Shown here: piece after piece, positions 1 to 11,588 of the stretch
How positions within the stretch are numbered: position 1 is the stretch's first letter
How the letters are laid out: every line of letters starts with the position of its first letter
Assembly (NCBI RefSeq): GCF_016920785.2
Contig: NW_024609839.1
Span: forward strand, 17,547,085-17,611,084
Length of the DNA stretch: 64,000 nt
Reading direction: 5' to 3'
From: Ixodes scapularis
Taxonomy: Eukaryota; Arthropoda; Arachnida; Ixodida; Ixodidae
Notes under the pieces: generated by a model
What the model was told of the DNA's origin: nothing
Databases searched by the model: none
Seen by the model: only the letters and a program-made list of their open reading frames with translations
Program-made: the position numbers and the translations under genes

Positions 1-217
1 GATTTTTTTTTATTCCTGCAGAGTTAACAGTGATAGGAAGCAGGGGCTCATAGTGTTCATCGCGACAGTCAAGCACAGTCGAGTGATTCTCGACTGTGCT
101 TGCACATTGTGCACCATTACGTTCAATAAAATTTGGTTGCTAGTCAGCGCTTTGTTCATGTCTCCCTTCATACGGTACGTCGTTTTTTGCGCTGTTTTGA
201 TCTTTTTAAGGTTGTTG

Positions 218-445
218 AAGTCACGTGACGACAATTTTCCCGCTAAATCTAGTCAAGAAACTGAATGTATTTATAGGTGACGTGACACCAAGTCATGCGA
301 TGTCATTTTTCCTCTAAATTTAGTGTGGAAATGAATTGGTGTTGGAGGTCACTTGACGTCAATTTTCTCCTAGAGATAGCGTGGTTACGCCGATACTGAC
401 GGCGACGCCGCTGAACCCGCACACGGGCGCCTAAGTGCGTAACGA
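218..445 (+). repeat. Degenerate relic of the E-box/TTTAGCGG module family
   Basis: The stretch has, in order, a GTCACGTGAC palindrome, CCCGCTAAATCTAG, GTGACGTGACA, CTCTAAATTTAG, a GC-rich GGTTACGCCG tract with GACGGCGACGCCGCTGA, and GGGCGCCTAAG. The same components occur in the same order at the right end of modules A-E at 48-55 kb. The terminal AGAGCGCAGCTCT is not recognisable here, so this is an old decayed copy. No coding content. Confidence 0.6.
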
Positions 446-3400
446 CGGCGTTCTAGCTGCCGACGGATTTCGTCTGCGTGTATTCTGTTTTCTTTCGCAG
501 TTCGACTGCACCTTCCGGCGCTGCTCCCGACGCCATCTATCAGTACGTGCGCCAAACGCGCTCCGGCGATCGACTCAGTCGTCTGCGTTGCCACCCACCA
601 TTGACCCTGGCACGTTGTTCTCGTGTTTTTTTTTTTTTTTTGTTTTTTTTTTTTCATTTTCGTTTTTTTACAGAAAGTGTAGTTACGCTTCCTAATTTTA
701 CTAGAAAAAACGGAGCTGTAAAATACACCTTTCGCGAAAAGTTTAGATTGCTTCGTGCAGGCGTCAATTTTTACAGTCCATATTAAATCGAGCCTAGTGA
801 CTTCAAACACCATATAAACCTAAATGAATTTTATTAAAATAAAAGTCTGATTTAAATCATTAAGTTATGATTCGTGTGATTTTGTTCAAGAATACGACGT
901 TCATGGTTCCACCTATTTTAATTATATATAAGCGTCTTGCTTTGTGATTGGCCCTTCGGCGTTCGCTAATGCCGGCACCTCATTGGTTGTGGAGTGAGAC
1001 GCTCATGGCCCCTTGCAGCACCGTTTTTTCTACTCTGTCGGTTTCTACAATATAACACCCGCCCCTCAACGGGCCTTTTAAAAACACTTCATTTCAATCG
1101 ACAGAATTCAAAAGCTGAGTAGGTTAATCTCCTAATTCTCTCACAAATTCTGTAGAACTGACTAGCCGATTGGTTAAGCGGTTCATAAAGTAGCTACAAA
1201 GTACTTGGGACGTTGTGGAATTGAGCTAATACTTGTCATCTAGGGTGGATGTTGACTTGCGAATGTTGACTAGAATAAACAAAAGTCTAAACACTTCCGC
1301 AAGCGTTAGAATGAATCACAGGTACAGTTGACGTGTGACATTAGAGCCGCTAAGGTGTGATTTCGCAAATAGATGGACTGAATGAGCGGTAAAGGTGCAA
1401 GCGCGTATCACACAGTTCGCATGGGAGTTTCGTATTTAACCGGGAAACACACCGGACGAGACTTCAATAGCGTTTTGGCATTAAGGAGGGTGAATTCAGT
1501 AGAGAACATTTCAGCTGTGTGCGCAACATCCCCTGTTGCGCAGACAGCTGAAATGTTTTTGTACATCACTTCGATCGGTACAAATAGTCACAGATGCTCG
1601 CTCAACCAAAACCGCCAAATGAACAGAGACAAGGAAGTAGACAAGACAAATTTCACTCTCAAACGATGGTTTATTGAAACAAACGCGCACTATACTAGTA
1701 CCATCTTTCTGGTTATTCGTTTAGAAAATAAAACTTCGCATCTGTCAGGTGCATTCACGGGACACTTACGCACTTGCTGTCCTGTTGTTGTTTAATGCGG
1801 AATGCAACCTGAAATTCTAAGGCAGTTATATACGCATATTTTTGGAGAATTTTTTGTTGTGCTACTTCTGAGTCACGTTGGTATTTATCCCAGTGCACTG
1901 TCAGATTGCCCGGCGGAGACTGTTTTACTGACCATGCATGTCATCTCGCTACAATGCATGACTATGCACATTAGCTTTCTTGCCTTTTTATTTGTTATCG
2001 GCGGCCCGTGGAATGTTTTGGCGGAGTGCCGCAAATGGCCCGCGTCGATATGGAGTGCGGTGGACGGCGCGTACCCGCGAAGTGTCCCACTAACTGCTAT
2101 CGCTGTATTATCGCTATGAAAAATGAGACCCTCTCAATGTGCGTATATCCAGAGTATGAGCTACAATTGTAGGTTCTGGAGTCGCAATCCGTAGAGTGTT
2201 TTTAGAAACCCTAAATTGAAGATATAATATTCTAAAACAAATAAATAAACAATTGTGTAGAATAAAAAGCAAAGCGCGAGCGCTGTCAAGCTTCCACACT
2301 TAGTCTCACTTTAAAGTACCTGAGACGAGTTTCTATATTAAAACTTCCATAATTTACGCCCGAACTGTTCTGTGAGATAAACCTAATAAATATGTAATTA
2401 TGCAAATATACGAGCTATTAATAAAGAAAAGGCAAGCGACCTATGCTAAAAATAGAAACCACCGAAGAACCGACACTGACGGGCACGCAGTCACCTGAAG
2501 CGATGTTCGCTATTTATAGGAGAACCTTGCATTTGCATTTGGATTCGAATATGCTCAAGATAATCACAGTTGATACAAATAAAATAGCGCGAACAGGTCG
2601 AAGAAAATCAAATAAGAGAGGATAGGCCCTTGCCTATCTTTTGCTTATTTGCGCTATCTTATTTGTGTTTCAATGCACCAACTAGCTCGGCCAAGTTCTT
2701 TACTAACCGGATTTACCGCTGAATCAGGCTAAGGTATTAGAAAAAATTACGCGCTCGGAAGCATCAGCGGGTTTATGGGTGCTTATTCAGTCCCTCCTGC
2801 CTCTATATGTCAGCGTCGTCAATCTCCCACGCTCTTTACCGACTCATTTGGTATAACGTTGCCCAGTCTCGTAATATAAATGGACGGCGAATATTGCGTT
2901 TCTGAGATACTAAAATTTGGAATACTTACCCATGTCCAGTCAGTAATTTACTCACTTTTAACAGTTCCTTAACGACCCATATCGTTTTTATCATCATGAT
3001 GCTCATTTGCATAACCCGTAACTATTATTCTTTAATGTTTTAAATAAGTTTTCATTGGTGTATTTTTTGTGACGTTTTTTTTTAAATTGTATTTTTTATT
3101 TTAAATATTTTAATTTACGTGCTTTGCGCCGTTTCCCACATATTGATAGCCGAGATCATGCGCTTCCGCTATACAACACGAAAATCAGAATAAAGAATAT
3201 GCGTTGAAAGTAAAAATCAGCAATGTTGTAAATAGCAATACGTTACAGATATGCGCAAGTAAGTACATACGAATTAGCACGTTTAGAAAAAAAAAAAAAA
3301 AAAAACAGGAACACTGTCCTTAGCTCCGCAGATGCGTACTTTCCCTGGGTAGGGCTAACACGGACTGACATTGTAGAGCCAACTTGAAGACAGGGACCGA

Positions 3401-4604
3401 TAAACATTAAACACGATTATATTTTGCATCCTTGTCACAACCAAAGGTCATTCTGTCGAGACTGTCACGCTGTTGTAGCCTGAAACACTTTGCACAACAA
3501 TTTTCGTCATCCGCGTCGACCTCCACAAACCAGTCACCTAGCTTTAAATCCGGGATCAAAAAACAACCAAAAGCAAAGCACCCAGTGTTGAGCGCTCACG
3601 ATAGCCATAGTTTAGTGCTTGGTTTAGTGCTATGCGATTTTGGTGCAACAGAACGAAACCGAAGCTCAGCTTAGTTTCTCGGTTTAGCTCCAATTTGAGA
3701 TAACCGGCGTTGGCGCAACCGGCCCTACGTGTGTGAATGCGTGTTTTCCTCATTGCAATACAGTAATGTTTCTTTTCTCTTTTTTTTTTGCTGAATTTTT
3801 AATTATTATGTTAATGTTAATGTCTTCAATGAGGATCTTTAAGGGTAAAATAAATGAATGAATTAATAACCACTTGTCGACTCCTTAACAACAATTGCGA
3901 TCTCGGGGAAGGGATCAACAGGCTTGAAATATGACGGAAAGTACGTGTATTTACAGTATCGTACATTACCATTAAACAAAATTTAAAAAGAAATAAACAA
4001 TCTGCGGCTAGGAAAATTTGCTTTGTGTTATAACCAGATAATACTTCGTCGACAGACGGCTTGTGGCCAAGACGCGCGTTCTCGAACAGACCACGGCGTA
4101 GCTAGCCGCACACAACACCTGCCGCAAATCACATCTTTGACCGCACTCATCGCGATGAATGCGGTCAAACATTGTGCACGTTAAAAAGCCCAAGCAAGTA
4201 GCGCTACTGCACTGGCTAGAATTTTATCGCTAGCGTAAACCAATGTCCATGTCCCCCTACCTTCTTACACTGTCAGAACTCGAACTCCGACCTTACATCG
4301 TCAAAACAAGAACGCCAATTTTTCTGTTATTCTCATCGGGATGAGCATTGTACCGGTGTGCTCTCGCGACGCGTGCCACAACTGCGTGGTGCGCGTAAAA
4401 GACCCCAGACTACCAGGGGTGCCGCACTTTCTAAATATCTTATATACAGCTGAGACACGAGCCGCCTAGTAGGGCTGAATAATCTCCCACTGTCAAAACA
4501 CGCAAACAACATAATTACTTTCTTCCACATCTCTTCGCGCTTTTTTCGATGTCTCGGGTGCATGATGGAGGACCAAAGAATGTTAACGTGAGAGAGCATA
4601 AGAT
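446..4604. other. No supported gene; AT-rich intergenic sequence
   Basis: I see no conserved protein, tRNA or complete transposon here. There is a long T-tract at 626-654, an A-tract near 3286-3305 and the short hairpin described separately. The open frames (up to about 140 codons) are compositionally biased, lie across homopolymers or overlap each other, and carry no recognisable domain. Confidence 0.6.
1505..1557. repeat. Near-perfect hairpin, 24-bp arms
   Basis: Arms 1505-1528 and 1534-1557 are reverse complements with a single mismatch and a 5-nt TCCCC loop. It starts AACATTTCAGCTG and closes CAGCTGAAATGTT. No T-run terminator or gene adjoins it, so a transcriptional role is not supported. 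Confidence 0.85.
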
Positions 4605-4825
4605 TAAGAGAGAGAGAGGGAGAGACGAAGGTGTCTCCTTCTGCCTTCCCCTGCTGACGTCCTGCTCAAACGCAGATTGACTTCCTTAACGTTCGCCGTG
4701 CCCTAATGATCCCCTTCAGGTCGGGGAGGGGGAGTTCTACGAGACGAATGGGGCACATTCACACCCGCTGTCGCATCAGGGGCATTTCGGAGGGAGACAC
4801 TCATAGCACACAAAACACATAAAGA

Positions 4826-4827
<2 letters not shown>

Positions 4828-4861
<34 letters not shown>
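4828..4861. repeat. Poly(A) tract of about 34 bases
   Basis: An uninterrupted A-run following AATAA. It could be the tail of a retroposed sequence on the plus strand, but no recognisable retroposon body precedes it. Confidence 0.9.
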
Positions 4862-4862
<1 letters not shown>

Positions 4863-4997
4863 AGAAGCGAGCCGGGGACGCGCGAGGCCTTGGGGGAGCA
4901 TCGAGAAGAATGCCACTCGTGGCGTCGTTTAACACTTGTGGAAAGGTTTTGTTCCTCTTTTGGCATCTGAAATTTAGTATTTCACAATATATATATA

Positions 4998-5809
4998 TAG
5001 TGTCTTTCAAGAAAGGTGGACAAATTCGATATAGCGAAATCTACGCTTCCCAACATGAAAAGGCTTGTGTCGTTTTGGTCCTTGGCCAGGGGCCTATGTA
5101 GTAAAATTATTAAACTCCGGGATAATTAGTTTGTTAATTATTTTTGCTTAATTAACTTTTTCAATATTGTGTTCAAGGGCATGATTTTAATTAGAAAATT
5201 GTGAGCATCATCGAAAAACGCTAAACAAATTGCAGAGCGATAGGAGGCACGCGCAGCATTTTACGGCTTTCTGAAAAACGGCACGAATTCGACCGGTTTT
5301 TAAGTTTTGATTTGCAATCGGAGCGCATGTCGGCCCCTACAGCACCGCGCTCCGTGGAGAAATAGTGCACCCAGCCTCTGCTGCGTTGTGTGAGGACAGT
5401 GCAGCAGAGGTTGGTTGAACTGTTTCTCCACTGGGCGTGGTGCCCTAGGGGCCGAGATGCGCTCCGATAGAAAGCCGAAACTTAAAAACCGGTCGAATTC
5501 GAACGGTTTTTCAGAAAACCTTAAAATGCTGCGCGAAACTTCTATCGCTCTGCAATTTGTTGATTTAGCGTTTTTCGATGATGCTGAGCAATTTTCTAAT
5601 TAAAACCACGCCCTTAAACGCAATAATAAAGAAGTTAATTAGGCAAAAATAATTGAGAAACGAATTATCCCGGACTTTAATAATTTTCCTAAATTGGCCC
5701 CTGACCCAGCACCAAAATGACACGAGCCTTTTTTCTTTTTTTTTTTTTTTTTGTTGCGACGCGTAGTTTTTGGAATATCGAATTCGTCCACCTTTTGTGA
5801 AATACCCTG
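4998..5809. mobile_element. Large fold-back DNA transposon with TA target site (Tc1/mariner-type MITE)
   Basis: The whole 0.8-kb unit folds on itself. The left end GTGTCTTTCAAGAAAGGTGG matches the reverse complement of the right end CCACCTTTTGTGAAATACCC, and the match continues inward for about 390 bp (shared features include ACCGGTTTTTAAG, the sequence around GCGATAGGAGGC, and TTAATTATTTTTGC). The arms meet at CCTCTGCTGC/GCAGCAGAGG around 5377-5411. TA flanks both ends, and CAGGGTATTTCA is a typical Tc1/mariner-type terminus. There is no transposase, so it is non-autonomous. Arm divergence indicates an old insertion; a T-tract has grown in the right arm. Confidence 0.75.
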
Positions 5810-5994
5810 TATACTGTAAACGACTAAAATTTCCCCGAGGACCTAATTTTTGCGAATTTCGCGAATCGCCTACAATTCGCGGAAAATAGTCCCGCGAACA
5901 ATTTCGGCAGTATGTGAACGCTACGGAAGCTACACTCGATTCGCGAAAATTTGAGGCCGCGAAAATTAAGTCGTTTACAGTAATATATATATAT

Positions 5995-6006
5995 ACACAC
6001 ACCGAC

Positions 6007-6070
<64 letters not shown>
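5995..6070. repeat. (CA)n microsatellite
   Basis: A run of CA dinucleotides with a few interruptions near its start, flanked on both sides by short AT runs. It produces spurious His/Thr and Val/Cys open frames on both strands. Confidence 0.97.
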
Positions 6071-6077
<7 letters not shown>

Positions 6078-6084
6078 CAAGGCT

Positions 6085-6446
6085 AGAGGTTGTCGTATGG
6101 AGCCCGCACAATTTTTCCGTCTCTTATCTAGCCCCAGCTTTGTACCTGTTCCACGAATGGTAACTTCAGCGCACTACTGCGCTTCTCACGCGCTTAAAGT
6201 ATTTCTAAAAAATACTGATTTAGGGGTTTTGGATGACGCTCAGCAAGTTTCTAATTGGATCCCTATGTCTATTCCCAGCAATTAAAACGTTAATTAACGA
6301 ATTTTAATTAATTAGCCGCCTTGTCCCAAAAAATTAGCTACCCAAATAATTTACGCCTCGCCGTATAATCCACCTGCACAAATTGCATTAGTGTAGCTTT
6401 CACGGTTTTTTTTTTAATGTGTAAGAATAAAAAAAAAAACACCCTG
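6085..6446. mobile_element. Half-copy relic related to the 4998-5809 fold-back element
   Basis: GATGACGCTCAGCAAGTTTC and the following TTAATTAACG-rich stretch align with the right arm of the neighbouring fold-back element (GATGATGCTGAGCAATTTTC). The segment ends in CACCCTGTA, the expected terminus and TA. Only one arm is recognisable. Confidence 0.5.
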
Positions 6447-9400
6447 TATATATATATATATTTTTTTTTCCGGGGTTTGTGAGCCAAAGAGACTCTCACA
6501 ATGTGTTTCAAGAATGTGGCTTTGGCGATTGTGAAAACGGAAAAGGAGAGGACCGTGGTCTTTCTGTATTCCTCGTTTCTTATATTTATTCCAAAGTTGT
6601 GAGTTTGGTGAAAAATATGTCGTTGGGACGAGGGGTTGTGGGTGATCTCAAGATAGGTGTTGTGTCTTGCCTTCTTTAGTTTGATCTCTTCTGAGGGTTA
6701 ATGTAAGCGATAGGTTCGAGACAAAAAACGGCAAAGATCTTTTTTCAAAATGAACGTCAGTGGTGTATTTAGGCATGTGGATATTATAAAGTTTTGGCAA
6801 GATTGGGAATGTAAATAGTTTGTTGAGTCATGGGAGCCCGTGATGACTAGTAAAGTTTTTCTTTTACTTCGTTGTTTTTGTAGTTGTTACTCCGGTTGCT
6901 GGTGGTGCGGAAGCGTGTTTATTTTCACATACATTAATGTTAAATTCCTAGGCCAAACTGCTGCTCCTAACATTAATTTAGAAACACTATCTTCAAAGCT
7001 CACACTAATTGAGATCTTAAAAATCACCATTAAATGGTATATTTAATCGTTCAATAATTTATCGGTCCGGCATCGGCGACAAAAGAAAGTACAGTCAAAG
7101 CACCTGGCTAGACCTAAAATCAGTTTTGTAATCGTTCAATGCAAACACACCCTCCTTTCCACCCTTGATCTTCATGCTGCACCTTTCGTTTTACCTAAAC
7201 AATTTATTATTTTTTTTTCCTTCCGTGTTTTTTTTGCCATAATTTGGTTCGGAGCCAAAATTTTGGCCAGCGTATTTTCAATTGACATGCTTCAATCCCA
7301 ATCAAGGTTGCAATTCAAGAGGTGACCAAAATTATTCCCATTTAATTCGCTAAGGTGTACCGGGCGGATTTTTCCATTTGACACGTTACTCTTCGTTCTC
7401 ATATTATATATAATATATTCAAAACTTTTGTTGCAATCAAGTTGATATAAAAGTCGTGTTAGCAAACAGACTGAAAGGTCGACGTGCACTTTGCGTTTTA
7501 ACGACTATTTCGCTTCTTGCTTTCTCACAACCTTTCAACCTTTCCGCTTGCCCCCAAACAATTCCCTTCGCAATTTAAGAGAAGGTAAAGCTGGGGGATT
7601 TTCTTCCCTGCAGAAAACCAGGGTCAAACGTTTAAGCAGTCCTTCACACTGTAAAAACATCTGTCGATTCTGCATGGGATCTGACATGGGCCCCCGGGTA
7701 AACCCGCGGGGGCCAAGTGAAAAGAAGACAAGGATGGCACGGGTGCACAGCTCCGTCGGTGACCTCGAGGATGGTCGGCAACGGAACGGTGAAAGGACAA
7801 GGTGCTGACCCCAGATGGTTCAACTCTGAGACAATAGATCCTTCGTACCTTGCGCTGTACATGATTTCTTTCGGGGTGGTAGAGGCGGGGCATGATCGGG
7901 CGTTGCCCAATCTGGACATCCACAACTCTAAGTAGAAGCTTTAGCCTGGCATTTTTTTTTATTACATTTATAGGTTGAATATGTTTTTAAACCACGCACT
8001 ACCTTTGACCTATATTATCCTGGAGAACATTCAAGACCTTCTTTATTTGGTATAACGTCAGCAACAGATGACATGATCGATTTTCCAGCTCAAAGAGACC
8101 CCATGCCGCGTTCCGAAAAAGTGGCTTTTCTTTAAAATATATTTATAAAAGACATTCAGTTCGAAAGGTTCGTGGAAACGACGGACGATGCTGGCTGACC
8201 AAAGTGGCATTTCTATTTATTGGTGAACTTTAGTTATTTGGTGCAAATTTAATTTAATTCGAAGAATTGTGGCGTGTTGCTTTGTTCCAGAAACATTCAT
8301 GAGGTCAGCCAACTCACTTCTATGTGTGGCTATACCGACTCTTTAATTATAGATGTTATCGCTTTCAGAGATAATTCTAAATATGAAGCAAAAACACGGG
8401 TAAAAGAAAATGTGAGAATGCATGAGAGCTTAGAGTGCAGGCCTGGAGCGTGATGAGCGCCTAGACAAGAACTAGCATAAAACGCTAAACACATCCCAAA
8501 ATTGTTTTCTTATTTGTTTACAAATTAGATTCACCGCGATTTGTTTTATGTATTTCACTTTTTTTTCGAAATTTATAACGATTGCGGTCAATCGCAGTGT
8601 TTACTCTACCGTGCGAGACCGTTTCGGAAAGTAAATGTAATAAAGGGTGAACTAACACTGCGGGAAGCAAGAGATACGACAAAGATGTCGTCATGCTCGT
8701 TGACGAATATATGCGCGAACCCCCTACTCACGATTTCCGGTTGGCGGAAGATTTCCCAGGAGACTCAAAAAGCGAGACTGCAATCGCCAAAGACATCGGG
8801 AGGACAGCAGTCCGAACCTCCGGGGTTTTGGTACACTTAGTGTGCCCAGGTTTTAGCGTGTTCCCAGCTGCTCGATCTATGCGCAATCTCGATCACGTGG
8901 TCTACGAGTCACGCTTGCAATCTAAGAGCCGAGGAGGAGCCCAAAGCGTCGACCCGTCCGCTAGCTTCTCCCGCTTTTGCTCAGCCTCTCCGCCCGCTCT
9001 CCTTCTCCCCTTGCGGCAAATCAAGCACGCGCACAAGCACCCAGGCTGTCCAGAAAGTGCCCACCATTAAATTGCCAACACTCTCTGCGGTTTGTGAGTT
9101 GCTCCCTCTCTTAAATCAAGGAACTCTACGCCACACTCGGCAGAGGTGCGACGTCTTTGGCGATGACGGGGAACAACCCCGATAACGTGGCCATCCCGAG
9201 TTCCCGGTATAAACGCTGTGCGATCGCCCGTAGGGGTACCGCTTCCTATCGTTGGACGAAAAGCATCACATGTCTTCGACGGGTAGGCTGCCTTTTAGAG
9301 GATGGACGAATGGATGCATAAGGTCTGGGAAGAGAGTGACCGCTTGCGCCATGCGCTTGGCGCTATGCTGACAATATGGTGGAAGTTTCGTTTCTCTTGG

Positions 9401-11580
9401 GTTAGTTATACGCCTACAGGATGTCTCGAAAAAACAAATATGGGGCTGTTTCCACCGCAAATCAATCTATGCATCGCCGAAGGCTCAGTTTCCGCCCACG
9501 ATCCGAACCAGTTAAATGTGAAAGTTTCATAACTAACCATTATCTCAATAAAAAATTACTTATAAGTTACTTTTTTTGAAAATTTGAATGGAAAAATGCA
9601 AGTGTTCACCAGTTTACAGTAAAATGGCACCATTCACCTCCATTTATACGAGAGCTTCGTCGGCCGCCGTTTTTACATTGAAAAATTTTAGAATGTCACA
9701 TATAACTTTTGAATAAAATAACGGATTGTTCTCAAACTTTGACATATGGTTGGGGTCGTAAGATCTATATTTGGGCAGAGAATGAGCCATCGGCGATGCC
9801 TAGTCTATTTTTGCAATGAAAAAAAAAAGTAAATTGTTTTGGGGGACATGCGGTATATTTCGCAACGTGATTACGCTCCCTCCTTTTCTCAAGAAAGAGA
9901 GCTGGGTCAGGCAAGGGAGGTGGTTCATTTGCCCTTCGAACGCGTAGCTCCCATCACATTGTCAGCTCAGCGATGAACGGAGCTGAGCGAGTGTTTCCTA
10001 GCCAGTGCTGGTGTTCTAATGACCACCGAGATTCCCGCCGCACGGCTGCCCAGAAGTCGAAGGAGCCTGGTTGGTCGGCTGCTTGAGATCCCCACAAAGT
10101 GGCGGTTCGTACAAAATCAACATTTAAGCAGCATCAGTGTCGCGCTAAAGAGCCAAGTCGAACGTGTTCGCACGGTATGGAACTTGCAGCTGCGTTCTCC
10201 TATGGATGACACGGCCCTTTATTCATTTATTGACCCTTACAGGCCCCATTGCGGCATCACTTTAGGAGGGGGGGAGGGGGCAGAACCGGGAGGCCATATA
10301 TGTAGAACTTTAATACGTATATAAAAAAACAGAACATTAATAAGGTGCCAGTGGTCACGCAGGGAGACATGACGATGGTTAGGTATTAACTATGTGCCGA
10401 TGAAGTGTTCTTTACTGATGTTCATCAGTAAACAAGACGTTACGTGTGTCTCTGGTGGTACAGTATTTTGATGAAACGTCCTTTCTCTCGTACCACGAAG
10501 GGATCTCGATAAATTGAAGTTATCTTGTTTAGAATATAGGCAGGTTTTCCTAAGCCTCCTTTAAGGGAGGCGAAAATGTCAATACGACGATTTAGCATCT
10601 AGGCGTTGTTTGTAAAAATGGTGTTTATGTGTTCTTGTTGTCTCATATTTGATTTTTTTATCAATTTTATGTTCAGTGGGGCGCTACTATTTTCTCACAA
10701 TGGATGTTTGTCTTGTGCACTGGCGTGCTGCGGACTACTTAAAAATAAAACTTATTCACGTGTTTTGTGACAGAGCGCAGTTTACACACTTTCTTAGCCC
10801 GCTTAGCCCGTTTTCTCCGCAGCCTTATTTGCTATGCATTAGGTAGTTTTGTATATTCTATGCTGTTTTTTTTTTTTTTTTCAATTGAGGAGCACACGGT
10901 GCGTTCGAATTTTTTAAGAATGCTTTTTTGATGTATAAACATTTCAATAAGATTTGATTAAAACTTTTCACGTCTTGGAAAATGGAAATGAAAAAGTTAC
11001 GTTTATTTTTGAATGTTTTGCCTCGATAATTCCTAATTCCAGGGTCGTCCAAAGTCAAGGGCCTCAGCGGTTCGGCTCCAATTAAAATTCGCTCTCACCC
11101 ACATTTCTAAGTTCAGCTCACAACGAAATCATTACTTCACGAAGTTAGAACCAGTTTTAGTGACTGCGCCACTAGCACCGGCTTCGGCGGTTTTGCGAAA
11201 GCTATCCAGAAGAGCTAGATTTCTAGATTTCGACATCGTGAAGTTGTCCGTCTGCGAACGACGATGAATCAACTCCTATTTTTTTGTGCGTGTGCCTTTT
11301 TTTTTTAATTTTCTCGTTTTCTCTGGCGACAAAGCAGGGACAAAGAAAAAGACAAAATATACCAACAAAATAAAATGCATGGAAACATCACACGCCCTGT
11401 CCGTTGCAGACACCCGAGAAATCCGGCCTTCACGAAGCTCGCGGGTCAGTGTATCCCGAAGGACAATTTTTTCCTTTTCTTTCATTCTTTATCTCTCAGT
11501 TCCTAAAAGAACGACCGATGCAACATTCCAGCGCCGTAGTTCTAGCAAGTCTAATCCCTGCCGTCAACCATTTTCCTCGT
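6447..11580. other. No supported gene
   Basis: Five kilobases without a recognisable protein, RNA gene or complete repeat. A GC-rich hairpin (GGGCCCCCGGG / CCCGCGGGGGCC) sits near 7689-7714. Open frames of 60-125 codons occur (for example 8693-9070), but none shows a domain, splice context or conserved composition that I can name. Confidence 0.55.
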
Positions 11581-11588
11581 TTTATTTT

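Noticed and set aside
385..813. 142-codon minus-strand frame with a lysine tract
   Set aside because: Lysine run is the plus-strand T-tract; upstream part is the decayed module relic.
5565..6080. 171-codon minus-strand frame with Cys/Val repeat
   Set aside because: Created by the CA microsatellite and the fold-back element.
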